Source: Clostridiales bacterium Firm_04 (GTDB taxonomy: Bacteria; Bacillota; Clostridia; Oscillospirales; Ruminococcaceae). From it: a stretch of 64,000 nt of DNA. Shown one piece after another: positions 6,823-15,713 of this stretch. The stretch lies in the NCBI GenBank assembly GCA_001603005.1, contig LVAJ01000023.1:1-64000 (forward strand), read 5' to 3'. A program made the position numbers and the translations under genes. Position 1 is the first letter of the stretch; each line of letters begins with the position of its first letter. The notes below the pieces were generated by a model, which saw nothing but the letters and a program-made list of their open reading frames with translations, did not search any database and was not told the DNA's origin.

Positions 6823-9456
6823 TTATGCGTTTTTCTGCCGTCTGATCGCCTTGACCAGCTCCACGACCGGAACGATGACCGCAGCAATCAGAACCGCCCA
6901 GAGATACTGCATGCCGCTCAGCGCCGTCAGCGAGAAGATATTGCGCAGCGCCGGGATCAGCAGCACCGGAACCGTCAGTACAAAAGAGAGCAGGATCGAA
7001 CCGAGCAGCGCCGGATTGCGGTGCTCCAGCGTGAAGACCGAACCGTTCAGCGAGCGCATGTTCCATGCATGCAGCATTTCACAGAGCGACAGCGTCAGGA
7101 ACGCCATGGTCGTGCCTGCCTGCGGCGAGGTCTGCGCACCGATCACATAGGAGCAGAGCGTCAGCACCGCAATGAGCGCGCCCTGCCACAGCAGATTGAT
7201 GCCCATGCCGTCCGAGAAGATATGCGCATTGCCGGAGCGCGGCTTGCGCTGCATGATGCCGTGCTCTGCGGGCTCCATGCCGAGCGCGACCGCCGGGAAG
7301 CAGTCCGAGATCAGGTTGATCCAGAGCAGGTGAACCGGTCCGAAGATCGTGAACGAGCCGCCGGTCAGCTTGCCCAGCCCGATCGTTGCGACCAGAATGC
7401 AGAGCACCTCGCTCAGGTTACTGGAAAGCAGGAACTGGATCGCCTTGCGGATATTGTCATAGATCCGTCTGCCCTCCTCGACTGCGCCGACGATCGTTGC
7501 AAAGTTGTCGTCCGTCAGCACCATGTCCGCAACATTTTTGGTTACGTCCGTACCGGTGATGCCCATGCCGACGCCGATATCCGCGCTCTTGATCGAAGGC
7601 GCATCATTGACGCCGTCGCCGGTCATCGCGGTGGTCATGCCCTGCTTTTTCCATGCATTGACAATGCGGACCTTATGCTCCGGCTGCACACGGGCATAGA
7701 CGCTGTAATCGCCGACATGCGCGTTAAATTCGTCGTCCGGAATCTCGGAGAGCTCCGCGCCGGTCAGCGCCTTCTGTCCCTCGCCGAGAATGCCGAGCTC
7801 TTTTGCGATTGCAACTGCGGTATCTCTGTGGTCGCCGGTGATCATGACCGGACGGATACCGGCAGAGCGGCAGAGCCCGATCGCGTCCTTGACCTCCGGG
7901 CGCACCGGATCAATCATGCCGGTCATGCCGATGTAGATGAGGTCATGCTCCAGCGCGGCAGGGGAGATGTGGTCGGGCAGCATGGTCAGCTCGCGGTATG
8001 CAGCCAGCAGAACGCGCAGCGCCTTGTCCGCCATTTCCTTGTTCTGACGCAGGATCTCGGCGCGGTCTGCATCGGTCATCGCACGAACCTTGCCGTTTTC
8101 GAGGATCATCGTGCAGCAGCGGAGCACCTCGTCCGGCGCACCCTTTGTATACTGCACATAGCCGTTTTCGGTCTGATGCACGGTGGACATCATCTTGCGG
8201 AGCGAATCGAACGGTGCTTCCGCAACACGCGGCTTTTCAGCTTCCAGTGCATATTTTTTACATCCGCATTCATTTGCATATGCAACGAGTGCCGCCTCGG
8301 TCGGTTCGCCGGTGACGGTATCGTCCGCATTCAGCTGTGCATCGCAGCAAAGTGCCATTGCCGTTGCGAGCAGCGTTTTGTCATCGGTATGTTCTTCGAC
8401 AACGGTCATTTTATTCTGTGTCAGCGTACCGGTCTTGTCGGAGCAGATGACCTGCGCGCATCCGAGCGCTTCAACAGCCGTCAGTCTGCGGATGACCGCG
8501 CCGCGCTTCGACATGTTGGTGACACCGATCGAGAGCACGACCGTCACGACTGCGGCGAGACCTTCCGGAATTGCCGCAACTGCAAGGCTGACCGCGATCA
8601 TGAACGAATTGAGGAAGCCCGGCAGCGTGAGTGCGCCGTTCTGCACGAACATTTGCAGGACGCTGATGCCGAGGATGATCAGGCAGATGACGAGCACCGC
8701 GATCGAAAGGATCTTGCTGAGCTGCGTCAGGCTCTTTTGCAGCGGCGTTTCATCGTCCTCTGCATTCGCGATCGCACCGGCGATCTTGCCCATTTCGGTC
8801 TGCATGCCGGTTGCAGTGACAACTGCGAGTGCTCTGCCGTAGGCGATGCTGCTGCCCATATAAAGCATATTCTTACGGTCACCGAGCGGGATCTCTGTGC
8901 CGGTCAGCGCCTCGCTGTCCTTGTCGCAGGGGACGCTTTCGCCGGTCAGTGCAGATTCCTCTGCCTTCAGCGCAGCGGCTTCGAGGATGCGGCAGTCCGC
9001 CGGAACATTGTCGCCGGCTTCCATTGCGATGACGTCGCCCGTGACGAGCTCTGCACTCGGCACAACGATCAGTTCGCCGGAGCGGTAGACTTTGCTCTGT
9101 GCCGCGCTCATTGCCTGCAGCGCTTCGATCGCAGCTTCTGCCTTGTTCTCCTGATAGACGCCGAGCACTGCATTCGCAATGACAACGAACAGGATGATGA
9201 ACACATCGGCTTCGAGCTTGCCCTCTGCGATGATGCCGGTCAGCGCAGAGACAACGGCAGCAGCGAGCAGCACGAGGATCATCGGGTTCTTGAACTGTTC
9301 GAGGAAGCGCGCCAGGAGCGTTTTCTTCGGCGGTTCATCGAGCTTGTTCTGACCGTTTTCGGAGAGCCGTTTTGCAGCTTCCGCGGCATTCAGACCTTCC
9401 TTTGTGCTCTGCACCTCTGCGAGCACGGCTTCAGCGGTTTCCAGATAATGCTTCAT
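6823..9456 (-). CDS. P2-type cation-transporting ATPase, probably Mn2+ (or Ca2+) exporter
   Basis: An 877-residue membrane pump of the SERCA/PMCA-like family. An N-terminal cation ATPase domain precedes the membrane helices; motifs include the dephosphorylation loop LTGESVPCDKD, the intramembrane PEGLAAVVTVVLS, phosphorylation site CSDKTGTLTQNKMTV, the nucleotide-binding KGAPDEVL, the hinge MTGDGVNDAPSIKSADIGVGMG and helix M6 NLISDCFPAVALGME. Sequence alone would give a calcium ATPase. The leader carries a yybP-ykoY riboswitch with terminator, a class that senses Mn2+ and controls Mn exporters including related P-type ATPases (for example YoaB of Lactococcus). I therefore infer manganese export. 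GGAGG precedes the ATG. Confidence 0.93.
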   Translation of the reverse strand: MKHYLETAEAVLAEVQSTKEGLNAAEAAKRLSENGQNKLDEPPKKTLLARFLEQFKNPMILVLLAAAVVSALTGIIAEGKLEADVFIILFVVIANAVLGVYQENKAEAAIEALQAMSAAQSKVYRSGELIVVPSAELVTGDVIAMEAGDNVPADCRILEAAALKAEESALTGESVPCDKDSEALTGTEIPLGDRKNMLYMGSSIAYGRALAVVTATGMQTEMGKIAGAIANAEDDETPLQKSLTQLSKILSIAVLVICLIILGISVLQMFVQNGALTLPGFLNSFMIAVSLAVAAIPEGLAAVVTVVLSIGVTNMSKRGAVIRRLTAVEALGCAQVICSDKTGTLTQNKMTVVEEHTDDKTLLATAMALCCDAQLNADDTVTGEPTEAALVAYANECGCKKYALEAEKPRVAEAPFDSLRKMMSTVHQTENGYVQYTKGAPDEVLRCCTMILENGKVRAMTDADRAEILRQNKEMADKALRVLLAAYRELTMLPDHISPAALEHDLIYIGMTGMIDPVRPEVKDAIGLCRSAGIRPVMITGDHRDTAVAIAKELGILGEGQKALTGAELSEIPDDEFNAHVGDYSVYARVQPEHKVRIVNAWKKQGMTTAMTGDGVNDAPSIKSADIGVGMGITGTDVTKNVADMVLTDDNFATIVGAVEEGRRIYDNIRKAIQFLLSSNLSEVLCILVATIGLGKLTGGSFTIFGPVHLLWINLISDCFPAVALGMEPAEHGIMQRKPRSGNAHIFSDGMGINLLWQGALIAVLTLCSYVIGAQTSPQAGTTMAFLTLSLCEMLHAWNMRSLNGSVFTLEHRNPALLGSILLSFVLTVPVLLIPALRNIFSLTALSGMQYLWAVLIAAVIVPVVELVKAIRRQKNA

Positions 9457-9544
9457 AAAAAGAATCCTCCGGTTTTGATATTGTGCAGTCCGGCGGGGCA
9501 GCCCGTTCGGACGGCAGTTTCAAAAATTTACCAATACAAATGTA

Positions 9545-9612
9545 CAAAAAAAGACCTTCGCTGCGGGCATCGTGCGCCGGACTGAACCGGAACGACACCG
9601 CTGCGAAAGTCT
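9545..9612 (-). terminator. Riboswitch expression-platform terminator
   Basis: On the minus strand GACTTTCGCAGCGG pairs with CCGCAGCGAAGGTC (12 of 14) and is followed by seven T residues (9546-9552). The 5' arm reuses the 3' strand of aptamer helix P1, so ligand binding and termination are mutually exclusive: an ON switch. Confidence 0.85.
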
Positions 9613-9705
9613 TGCCATTTCAATTGCCCACGGCACACAGTCACGCTGCGTGCGGGTATGACGCGGGAAATCCGGCTTGCGCCGGCGGCTACTCCCTGTT
9701 CGCAG
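9601..9705 (-). ncRNA. yybP-ykoY manganese riboswitch aptamer
   Basis: Reading the minus strand: helix P1 strand CUGCGAA (9705-9699), then the family signature GGGAGUAGC (9696-9688), a GC-rich hairpin, the GUCA element (9662-9659), a second arm, and GGCAAGAC followed by UUCGCAG (to 9601), which closes P1 with seven perfect pairs. Order and spacing match the class known to bind Mn2+. It lies in the leader of the P-type ATPase, about 145 bases before its start codon, and overlaps the terminator described separately. Confidence 0.88.
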
Positions 9706-9734
9706 GGATATATCTTAGGGATGCTGCTGTCTCC

Positions 9735-9775
9735 AAAACAAACGGAGTATCCACCGGTCAGCGAATACTCCCTGT
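9735..9775 (-). terminator. Terminator of rpmB
   Basis: Minus-strand hairpin GGAGTAT / ATACTCC (arms at 9765-9771 and 9744-9750) followed by GTTTGTTTT. It separates rpmB from the riboswitch leader. Confidence 0.65.
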
Positions 9776-9788
9776 TGTTTCCATAGAC

Positions 9789-9980
9789 TTAGCCGTTTGC
9801 ACGCTCTACCTTGCCGGAGCGCAGGCATCTGGAGCAAACATAAATGTGGCAGGGAGAACCCTTCACGATCGCCTTGACGCGCTGGACATTGGGCTTCCAA
9901 GTACGGTTGGTACGACGGTGAGAGTGAGAAACCTTGATACCAAACGTGACGCCCTTGCCGCAGATCTCGCATTTTGCCAT
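9789..9980 (-). CDS. rpmB: 50S ribosomal protein L28
   Basis: A 63-residue ribosomal protein beginning MAKCEICGKGVTFG and including SHSHRRTNRTWKPNVQRV. Two Cys pairs (CEIC near the N-terminus, CSRC near the C-terminus) make this the zinc-ribbon (C+) form. The start follows AAAGGAGGTG. A consensus-like promoter lies about 40 bases upstream. Upstream in-frame codons to about 10313 have no ribosome site and are rejected as part of the gene. Confidence 0.97.
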   Translation of the reverse strand: MAKCEICGKGVTFGIKVSHSHRRTNRTWKPNVQRVKAIVKGSPCHIYVCSRCLRSGKVERANG

Positions 9981-10017
9981 AGCTGGCACCTCCTTTACAG
10001 ACTTGTCAACAAGATAC

Positions 10018-10046
10018 ATTGTAACAGATATCAGAAAAAAAATCAA
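10018..10046 (-). promoter_or_regulatory. Promoter of rpmB
   Basis: Minus strand -35 TTGATT (10041-10046), -10 TACAAT (10018-10023), spacer 17. Confidence 0.7.
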
Positions 10047-10197
10047 GCCTTTTTTGCAGATTCGTGAAAATTTATCAGATTTCACGAAAAATTGCCTTTT
10101 CAAATGCAAAAAGCGGAACAAAATATAACAGGAACCTGCAAACAGCGCCGCAGCACACGCAGAAATCCGCTGCCTGTCCGCAAAAAGCCGGAGCAGT

Positions 10198-10479
10198 TCA
10201 GGGATCTGCTCCGGTTTCGGTTTCCTCGTCCGGATCCGCTTTCGGCTCCGGCATGTCGTAAGGACCGCGCACCGCTTTGCATCGGGGATCCTCCGGCGGC
10301 GCGGGCTTTTCATGCTTTGCGCGCCATTCGTCGATCTTTTTCGCGAGCTTCGGCGTCAGGATCGCGATGACCGCAACGACCGCAAAAATCACAAAGAATT
10401 TGCCGATGAACTTCATCAGTACGGGCGTGACATTCACCATTTCCTCATTCGTTTCCGCAAGCAGCGCTGCGATGCTCAT
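10198..10479 (-). CDS. Small single-pass membrane protein, unknown function
   Basis: A 93-residue protein. One hydrophobic helix (about residues 20-45, KFFVIFAVVAVIAILTP) is preceded by a short polar N-terminus and followed by a charged, Pro/Glu-rich tail. I do not recognise the family. Its ATG overlaps the stop of the upstream methyltransferase gene by four bases, so it is the last member of the rsmE-phosphatase-methyltransferase operon and is probably translated with it. The coding status rests on this overlap and on the coherent membrane helix. Confidence 0.7.
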   Translation of the reverse strand: MSIAALLAETNEEMVNVTPVLMKFIGKFFVIFAVVAVIAILTPKLAKKIDEWRAKHEKPAPPEDPRCKAVRGPYDMPEPKADPDEETETGADP

Positions 10480-11069
10480 AGGTCACACTCCTTTGTGACA
10501 AATACCGCGAACGGCGGGCAGCCGGTGCGGTTCGGAAAGCTGCACTGCAATACGGTATAATACCGGCTGTCCAGTGCGGAAAGATATTCCAGCAGGGCGT
10601 CGCGCTCGGTGAAGCCGTTTGCGCCGCCGTAATAGATGCACAGCACCAGCGAGCCGCCGCGTTTCAGCAGGCGCAGGCTTGCGTTCAGTGCCGCGATGCT
10701 GGAATCGGCATGCGTGAAGATCTCATGACTGCCGCGCGGCAGCCAGCCGAAATTGAACACGATGCAGGAGACCGTTCCTGCCGCGGCATAGCGCTCCATT
10801 TCCGCGTGGCTTTCCAGATGCAGCTCCGCGGAAAGATGATGCTCACTGAGCAGTGCCGCTGCGGAATCGAGCGCTTCCTGTTGAATATCAAAGCCGATGA
10901 CCTTGCCGGTCTCACCGGTCAGCTCGCAGAGCAGCTTGGTATCATTGCCTCTGCCGCAGGTCGCGTCAATGCAGATGTCGCCTGCGGAAACATGCTCCCG
11001 CAGCCAGCGGTGCGCCAGATCCAGCACGCCGAGCTGTCTGCCGCCGGACGGTTTCGGATTCGGGTTCAT
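10476..11069 (-). CDS. Class I SAM methyltransferase, MnmM/YtqB-like
   Basis: A 197-residue Rossmann methyltransferase. SAM motif I is DATCGRGNDT, followed by acidic motif II VIGFDIQQEAL; the family-specific FNFGWLPRGSHE motif identifies the rRNA_methylase/YtqB group (Pfam 06962). B. subtilis YtqB was shown to be MnmM, which methylates the wobble 5-aminomethyl-2-thiouridine of tRNA, so the same job is likely here. C-terminal PNRTGCPPFAVFV is also typical. Its start overlaps the phosphatase stop by four bases and its stop overlaps the next gene by four bases. Confidence 0.85.
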   Translation of the reverse strand: MNPNPKPSGGRQLGVLDLAHRWLREHVSAGDICIDATCGRGNDTKLLCELTGETGKVIGFDIQQEALDSAAALLSEHHLSAELHLESHAEMERYAAAGTVSCIVFNFGWLPRGSHEIFTHADSSIAALNASLRLLKRGGSLVLCIYYGGANGFTERDALLEYLSALDSRYYTVLQCSFPNRTGCPPFAVFVTKECDL

Positions 11070-11779
11070 ACATAAAACACCTTCATGTCATCGAGGCGCA
11101 GGCAGGCGAGCTTGCCGCCGGCTTCATGGAACACTGCGCCGCAGTCGATGTTGATATACGTTTCGGTAAAGAGCACCTCGGCTTTGCCGTGCATCTGCGG
11201 ATAGGTCAGCGTCGGGGTGTGACCGAAGATCAGCGTGCGGTCATTGTAGAACCGGTCGCTCTGCTGCGGGCGCGCATTGATGAGCGCGTCGATCGGGTAA
11301 TCGGCGAGCGGGCGGTCCGGATCGAAGTCCTCGATGCCGCTGTGCGTAAAGACAAAGCGTCTGCCGTCGGGCATGGTCAGCTCCTCATAGAGCCGGAACT
11401 CCTGCAGATAGGCGAGCAGCTCCGCGCGCTGTTCGGGCGGCAGTCCGAGATACTGTGTCAGCGTGACCGAGCCGCCGTTCTGCATCCATGCGGAATAAAC
11501 AGCATAGCCTGCATCGGTATAAAAATCGGTCACATTGTCGATATTCGCTTCTGCCGGCAGACCGTTGATGCATTGCAGCATGATCGCCTCATGGTTGCCG
11601 AGCAGCGGATAGACATTGATGCGCTCCATACAGTCCAGCAGGAGCGGAATGGGTGTATCGCCGCGGTCAATGAAATCGCCGAGGATGTAAAGATCATCCT
11701 CCTCCGTAAAGTCAATCTTCTGACACATGCGCCGGAACAGCGCATGACAGCCATGAATATCGCTCATGACATAGATCAA
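11066..11779 (-). CDS. Metallophosphoesterase, PrpE/ApaH-like
   Basis: A 237-residue calcineurin-like phosphoesterase with the classic metal-ligand blocks: MSDIHGCHALF at the N-terminus, YILGDFIDRGDTPIPLL, LLGNHEAIMLQ, FTHSGI and IFGHTPTLTYP. This arrangement is that of PPP-type protein phosphatases and diadenosine tetraphosphatases; the exact substrate cannot be told from sequence. It lies between rsmE (43 bases upstream) and the methyltransferase gene (4-base overlap), so it belongs to an RNA-modification operon. Confidence 0.88.
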   Translation of the reverse strand: MIYVMSDIHGCHALFRRMCQKIDFTEEDDLYILGDFIDRGDTPIPLLLDCMERINVYPLLGNHEAIMLQCINGLPAEANIDNVTDFYTDAGYAVYSAWMQNGGSVTLTQYLGLPPEQRAELLAYLQEFRLYEELTMPDGRRFVFTHSGIEDFDPDRPLADYPIDALINARPQQSDRFYNDRTLIFGHTPTLTYPQMHGKAEVLFTETYINIDCGAVFHEAGGKLACLRLDDMKVFYV

Positions 11780-11822
11780 GCAGGCTTCACCTCCCCCTTG
11801 CGTGGTTTCCGTTTGCGGGATA

Positions 11823-12545
11823 TCAGTTCAGGTTTCCGGTATGGAACATCAGCACGGAAAGCGCCGTCAGCGGCGCCGTTTCGCAGCGCAGGATCCGCTT
11901 GCCGAGCCAGACCGGCTGCACGCCGCCTGCCTGCAGCATTTCGATCTCGGCGGGATCAAATCCGCCCTCGCTGCCGATGCAGAGTCCGTAGCTTTTCGCA
12001 TCGCTGCGCACCGCAGAAAAGGAGATGCCGCCCTCGCCCTCGTAGAGCACGAGCGGAACTTCGAGATCCTGCATGCGGGATGCTGCCATTTCCAGTGTAT
12101 GCAGCGGAGCGACTGCCGGAATGATGCCTCTGCCGGACTGCTGCGCTGCTGCCTGCGCGATCTTCTGCAGGCGCGGGAGCTTGCGCTGGAAATCGCCTGC
12201 GGACGGGCGCGAGATGCAGCGCCGCGTCAGGACGGGGACGATCTCCGTGACGCCGAGCTCGACGGATTTCTGAATGATCTGCTCCAGCTTATCCGATTTC
12301 GGGAGCGCCTGAAACAGCGTCACCGAAACGGTCGGCTCTGCACAGCAGGGTGCCGAGGACAGGATCCGGAGCACGGCAGCTTCCTGCGTGATCTCCGCGA
12401 TCTCGCATTCGTAGTCGATGCCGCACGCGCAGATCGTCAGGCGTTCCTGCGGTTTCATCCGCAGCGCATATCCGATATGCCGCAGATGCTCACCCGTCAG
12501 GACGGGCTGCTCCGGCGAAAATGAATCATCAAAAAATTTCGGCAT
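11823..12545 (-). CDS. rsmE: 16S rRNA (uracil1498-N3)-methyltransferase RsmE
   Basis: A 240-residue SPOUT methyltransferase of the ribosomal decoding region. Recognisable parts are the N-terminal PUA-like start (HLRHIGYALRMKPQERL), the signature ELGVTEIVPVLTRRCISR, AAAQQSGRGIIPAV, and the knot motif LCIGSEGGFDPAEIEM followed by LGKRILRCETAPLTAL. It is the first gene of a four-gene operon on the minus strand. Its promoter is the gene-proximal copy of a promoter-bearing repeat (12576-12604). Confidence 0.95.
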   Translation of the reverse strand: MPKFFDDSFSPEQPVLTGEHLRHIGYALRMKPQERLTICACGIDYECEIAEITQEAAVLRILSSAPCCAEPTVSVTLFQALPKSDKLEQIIQKSVELGVTEIVPVLTRRCISRPSAGDFQRKLPRLQKIAQAAAQQSGRGIIPAVAPLHTLEMAASRMQDLEVPLVLYEGEGGISFSAVRSDAKSYGLCIGSEGGFDPAEIEMLQAGGVQPVWLGKRILRCETAPLTALSVLMFHTGNLN

Positions 12546-12575
12546 AGAAGCTGCTCCTTTCGCATAGTCTTTTAT

Positions 12576-12604
12576 ATTATATCATATTTTGCGGAAAAGT
12601 GCAA
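12576..12604 (-). promoter_or_regulatory. Promoter of rsmE inside a dispersed repeat
   Basis: Minus strand -35 TTGCAC (12599-12604), -10 TATAAT (12576-12581), spacer 17. The surrounding sequence matches the promoter repeats at 37.6-38.1 kb. Confidence 0.8.
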
Positions 12605-12632
12605 TGGGTGCGCGAAAAAATAATTGTGCAGC
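12577..12632 (-). repeat. 56-bp promoter-bearing direct repeat, copy 1
   Basis: Identical to 12674-12729 except for one base (G versus A). Begins at the -10 of the rsmE promoter. Confidence 0.9.
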
Positions 12633-12673
12633 AGAGCCATATGGGTGCCATAATGGCGGCGCGCACTGCCCGC

Positions 12674-12729
12674 TTATATCATATTTTGCGGAAAAGTGCA
12701 ATAGGTGCGCGAAAAAATAATTGTGCAGC
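12674..12729 (-). repeat. 56-bp promoter-bearing direct repeat, copy 2
   Basis: Carries -35 TTGCAC (12696-12701) and TATAAG (12673-12678) with a 17-base spacer. It is followed in the transcription sense by GCGGGCAGTGC, as is the copy at 37806-37845. Confidence 0.9.
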
Positions 12730-12751
12730 CGCGCGGAAAATATTGCACAGC

Positions 12752-12789
12752 AAAAAGCACCCGTCAGGGAGATCCTTCCCCGACGGGCG
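12752..12789 (-). terminator. Terminator of the ABC/DUF4340 operon
   Basis: Minus strand CCCGTCGGGGA / TCCCTGACGGG hairpin followed by TGCTTTTTG, directly after the last gene of the operon. Confidence 0.8.
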
Positions 12790-12801
12790 AATGCTGTATT
12801 A

Positions 12802-14229
12802 TTATGTGTCGATGCCCTTCTGCTTCAATGCCTGTACCAGTGCATTGTAGTTCGGCACGATACAGGACGAACCGTTGAAGTTGGCAAGCCGGACGGTCAT
12901 TCCGGTGTAATTGCCGTTGTTCAGCATATAGAAGTTGTTTGACTCCTTTTCAACGAATGTGAGCTTTGTTTCGGAGCTGTCCCGATAGTGATACGTGATC
13001 GTGATCGCGGGCTCCTTTTCGGGATCGGGCTTGCTTTCGGTATCCAGCTCAGAGAAGCGCAGGAAGGCGATCGAACGGTACAGCGTCATATACAGCGTGG
13101 AAATGCTGTCGTCATAGATATTGTCGATGTCAATATCGTTGAACGTGTACTGTCCCTTTGCATTGTCCATGCCGAGCGTTGCCTTGATATCGTAAAGCTC
13201 GCCCATGTCGATGTCCACGGAATTGAGATCGTCGATGCTGACTTCGAGACAGTAGGGGAGCAGCAGCGAGGAAACATCGTTCTGCGAGAACGAGACCGAT
13301 GCGCGCTTGATCCGGAAGACCTGCTTGCTGCTGACAAAATAGCCGTAAACCTCTGTCTCGTTTTCGTGATCGCTGCACAGATCGCCGATCCAGATCTCCT
13401 CCTCCAGCGGATCGGGGCCGTCGGTGCCTTTCAGCCAGATCTTCGTGTGCGGATGATCCAGACCGTAGACCGAAAGGTCAGCCGGATCGTCCTCCACGAA
13501 CGCCTCCACGTTCTCATGCACGATGTTGTCGGTCAGCTCATCGACCGAAGCTTTTGCCGGCGTGAAGCCTGCGGGCTGCACCAGATGCCAGACGAGATCG
13601 CTGTCCTTCTGGAGCTCCATCGTCACCTTGCCGTCCCGCTCGACCTTGCAGTAAGTGACCTGCGTTGCGGTGGTATCGAACAGATAGGTGTTCTTCATCG
13701 CATTTTTCGAGGAGCAGAACACCGTGCCGCTGTTGTAGTCGATCGTGAACACATCGTCCGAGCCCTCGACCATCGCGTAGTACGCGTCATAGGTCGGGGT
13801 GGGATCGCCGATATAGACCGTATACGGATTGCTGTCGCCGGTCTGCGATGTGAAGATCTGCAGCCTGACCGGATCCGTGAAGCCGTAGACGGCGGTGTCC
13901 TCGCAGTTGAATGCGACGGTTTTGAGCGATTTCAGATTGCTCGCGTAGTTGACCATTGCGGCAATGACATAGGAATTGACATGGAAGGGATCGCCCTCTG
14001 TCTGTTCCCATGTGTATTTCACATCATTCCAGCGGAAGGAGAAAACGCCCTCCTCATTCTGGATCGTAAGCTTTGTGGCTTCTGCGCCGTCAAACTGGAA
14101 AAGCTGCTTTGCTTCTCCGATGTGCTTTTCGGCTTCCCGTTTGTCGCTTTTCATATCGACAACGATGAAAATGCCGATCAGCAGGACGGCGGCGATGCCG
14201 AGGATCCATACCCAACGAAGCTGTTTCAT
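12802..14229 (-). CDS. DUF4340 domain protein of an ABC export operon
   Basis: A 475-residue membrane-anchored extracytoplasmic protein: one N-terminal helix (about residues 6-25, WVWILGIAAVLLIGIFIVVD) and a large outside region with repeated KLTIQNEEGVFSFR/VYGFTDP-type beta units typical of DUF4340. Such proteins sit at the end of operons with a GldA-like ATPase, a GldF-like permease and a GldG-like protein; their precise role outside gliding bacteria is unknown. The start overlaps the upstream gene by four bases. A terminator follows. Confidence 0.82.
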   Translation of the reverse strand: MKQLRWVWILGIAAVLLIGIFIVVDMKSDKREAEKHIGEAKQLFQFDGAEATKLTIQNEEGVFSFRWNDVKYTWEQTEGDPFHVNSYVIAAMVNYASNLKSLKTVAFNCEDTAVYGFTDPVRLQIFTSQTGDSNPYTVYIGDPTPTYDAYYAMVEGSDDVFTIDYNSGTVFCSSKNAMKNTYLFDTTATQVTYCKVERDGKVTMELQKDSDLVWHLVQPAGFTPAKASVDELTDNIVHENVEAFVEDDPADLSVYGLDHPHTKIWLKGTDGPDPLEEEIWIGDLCSDHENETEVYGYFVSSKQVFRIKRASVSFSQNDVSSLLLPYCLEVSIDDLNSVDIDMGELYDIKATLGMDNAKGQYTFNDIDIDNIYDDSISTLYMTLYRSIAFLRFSELDTESKPDPEKEPAITITYHYRDSSETKLTFVEKESNNFYMLNNGNYTGMTVRLANFNGSSCIVPNYNALVQALKQKGIDT

Positions 14230-15698
14230 CCGTCCTTCCTCCTCAGCCAGACCACTACGCCGATGACGACGATCAGAATCGGGAATCCGATGAACACGCC
14301 CATCAGCGCGCTTGCCTCGGAAGAACTGGTGACATTCAGGCTGTCAAAGGTACGGGATTTGTTCGCGATATTCATGTCCACATCCGAATTGTACATCCAT
14401 GTGATCGAGGTCAGGAACAGCTGGAGCGGATTGATGAAGTATGCGCTGCCGGCGCCCTCGTTTGTGATGATATCGCCGGAGCCGAAGACGATCGCCTTCG
14501 AGCCGCCGCGCTCTGCATCAACTGCGTACATCGCGAGCGTCAGCTTCTGACCGGTCACAGCCTGCGCATCCTGCACATCTCCGCCGTAGGGCTCGGATTT
14601 TGCAGTCTCGGCAGTCGCAATCAGCACGTCGGAGCTGACATTTGCAACATTCGGACCGTAAACCGAGAAGAAGCTTCTGGAATACGGCATATAGGTCGGC
14701 AGGCTGTTGACCGCCGGCAGCAGTGCTGCGGTCAGATCGTCGCTGGACTCATCGCTTGCAGGCTGCAAATCGCACATCATTGCATAGGGATCCGTATGCG
14801 AATGGCGGTTCTCATCGCTCTCCGTCACGCGGTCGTAGTTCATGCCGATGCAGTAGGTGTAGAGCAGCTGCTCGATGTTCGGATAGGCTGTCTTATCCTG
14901 ATTCGGCGAGAGCAGCAGGCTGATATTGCCGCCGTCCTGCGTATATTTCAGGATCTTGGAGTATTCATCCGGCGTGAGGTCGTACTTCGGATTCGCGATG
15001 ACGAGAATGCGGCAGTCATCCGGAACGGAAGCGGCGGTGGTCAGGTTGAGCGCTGCCGCGCCGTAATTGTTGTTCTTGAGGTTTGCGGTCAGCTGCGTCA
15101 TCTGCTCCAATGTGTTTTCACCGTGACCTTCGAGGAAATAGAGCATCGGCAGCTCGCCCTCGACAACGGTCTTCATATAGCCGGTGAAATAATTCTCTGC
15201 ACGGAACTCTGCGCTGACGACATTGTTGTCGGCGTCGGTGCCGTAGGTGTACATCATGGTACCGGGCAGACGCTTGACCATATCGCCGTACACAAACAGG
15301 AAATCGCCCGATGAGAGATTGAATTTGTTATCCGGATTGATGCTGCGCAGACGCTCCGGCTCGGTATCCGGATCGAAGTCGATCAGATTGAAGCACGGAT
15401 GCTTGTCGTAATTGAGCAGCGTGCGGTAGAGCGCCAGCACCTCCAGATCGCCTTCGAGCTCCTCCATTTCCGTGAGGAAGTAGACATCGACCGTGATGCC
15501 CTTGCTGTCCAGCTCATTGAGGTAATCCGTTGTGGTCTTGCTCAGGGAATACATGCTGTTCGGTGTCATGTCCATGGTGACATTCAGGCGGTCAAAGATC
15601 AGATTCAGCGGAATCGCGACGACAAGGACAAGGATCGCCAGCACCCATGCCAGCGCGGTAAACTTCCGGTTTTTCTTATTGATCGAAGAATTATCCAT
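14226..15698 (-). CDS. GldG-like ABC transporter auxiliary protein
   Basis: A 490-residue protein with an N-terminal helix (about 14-35), a large extracytoplasmic domain (SKTTTDYLNELDSKGITVDV, then YFLEGHGENTLEQMTQL characteristic of the GldG/DUF7088 group) and a C-terminal helix (FIGFPILIVVIGVVVWLRRK). In Flavobacterium GldG partners GldA/GldF; in Firmicutes the same set is common but unlinked to gliding. The stop overlaps the DUF4340 gene by four bases; the permease gene ends 15 bases upstream. Confidence 0.85.
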   Translation of the reverse strand: MDNSSINKKNRKFTALAWVLAILVLVVAIPLNLIFDRLNVTMDMTPNSMYSLSKTTTDYLNELDSKGITVDVYFLTEMEELEGDLEVLALYRTLLNYDKHPCFNLIDFDPDTEPERLRSINPDNKFNLSSGDFLFVYGDMVKRLPGTMMYTYGTDADNNVVSAEFRAENYFTGYMKTVVEGELPMLYFLEGHGENTLEQMTQLTANLKNNNYGAAALNLTTAASVPDDCRILVIANPKYDLTPDEYSKILKYTQDGGNISLLLSPNQDKTAYPNIEQLLYTYCIGMNYDRVTESDENRHSHTDPYAMMCDLQPASDESSDDLTAALLPAVNSLPTYMPYSRSFFSVYGPNVANVSSDVLIATAETAKSEPYGGDVQDAQAVTGQKLTLAMYAVDAERGGSKAIVFGSGDIITNEGAGSAYFINPLQLFLTSITWMYNSDVDMNIANKSRTFDSLNVTSSSEASALMGVFIGFPILIVVIGVVVWLRRKDG

Positions 15699-15713
15699 TG
15701 CAGTGCCCCTCCT

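Noticed and set aside
7021-9585. 854-codon plus-strand frame over the ATPase gene
   Set aside because: Antisense shadow; the minus strand carries every P-type ATPase motif and the riboswitch.
12577-12729. Two direct repeats considered as a CRISPR-like array
   Set aside because: Only two copies with one 41-base spacer, no further repeats and no cas gene; the repeats contain a promoter instead.
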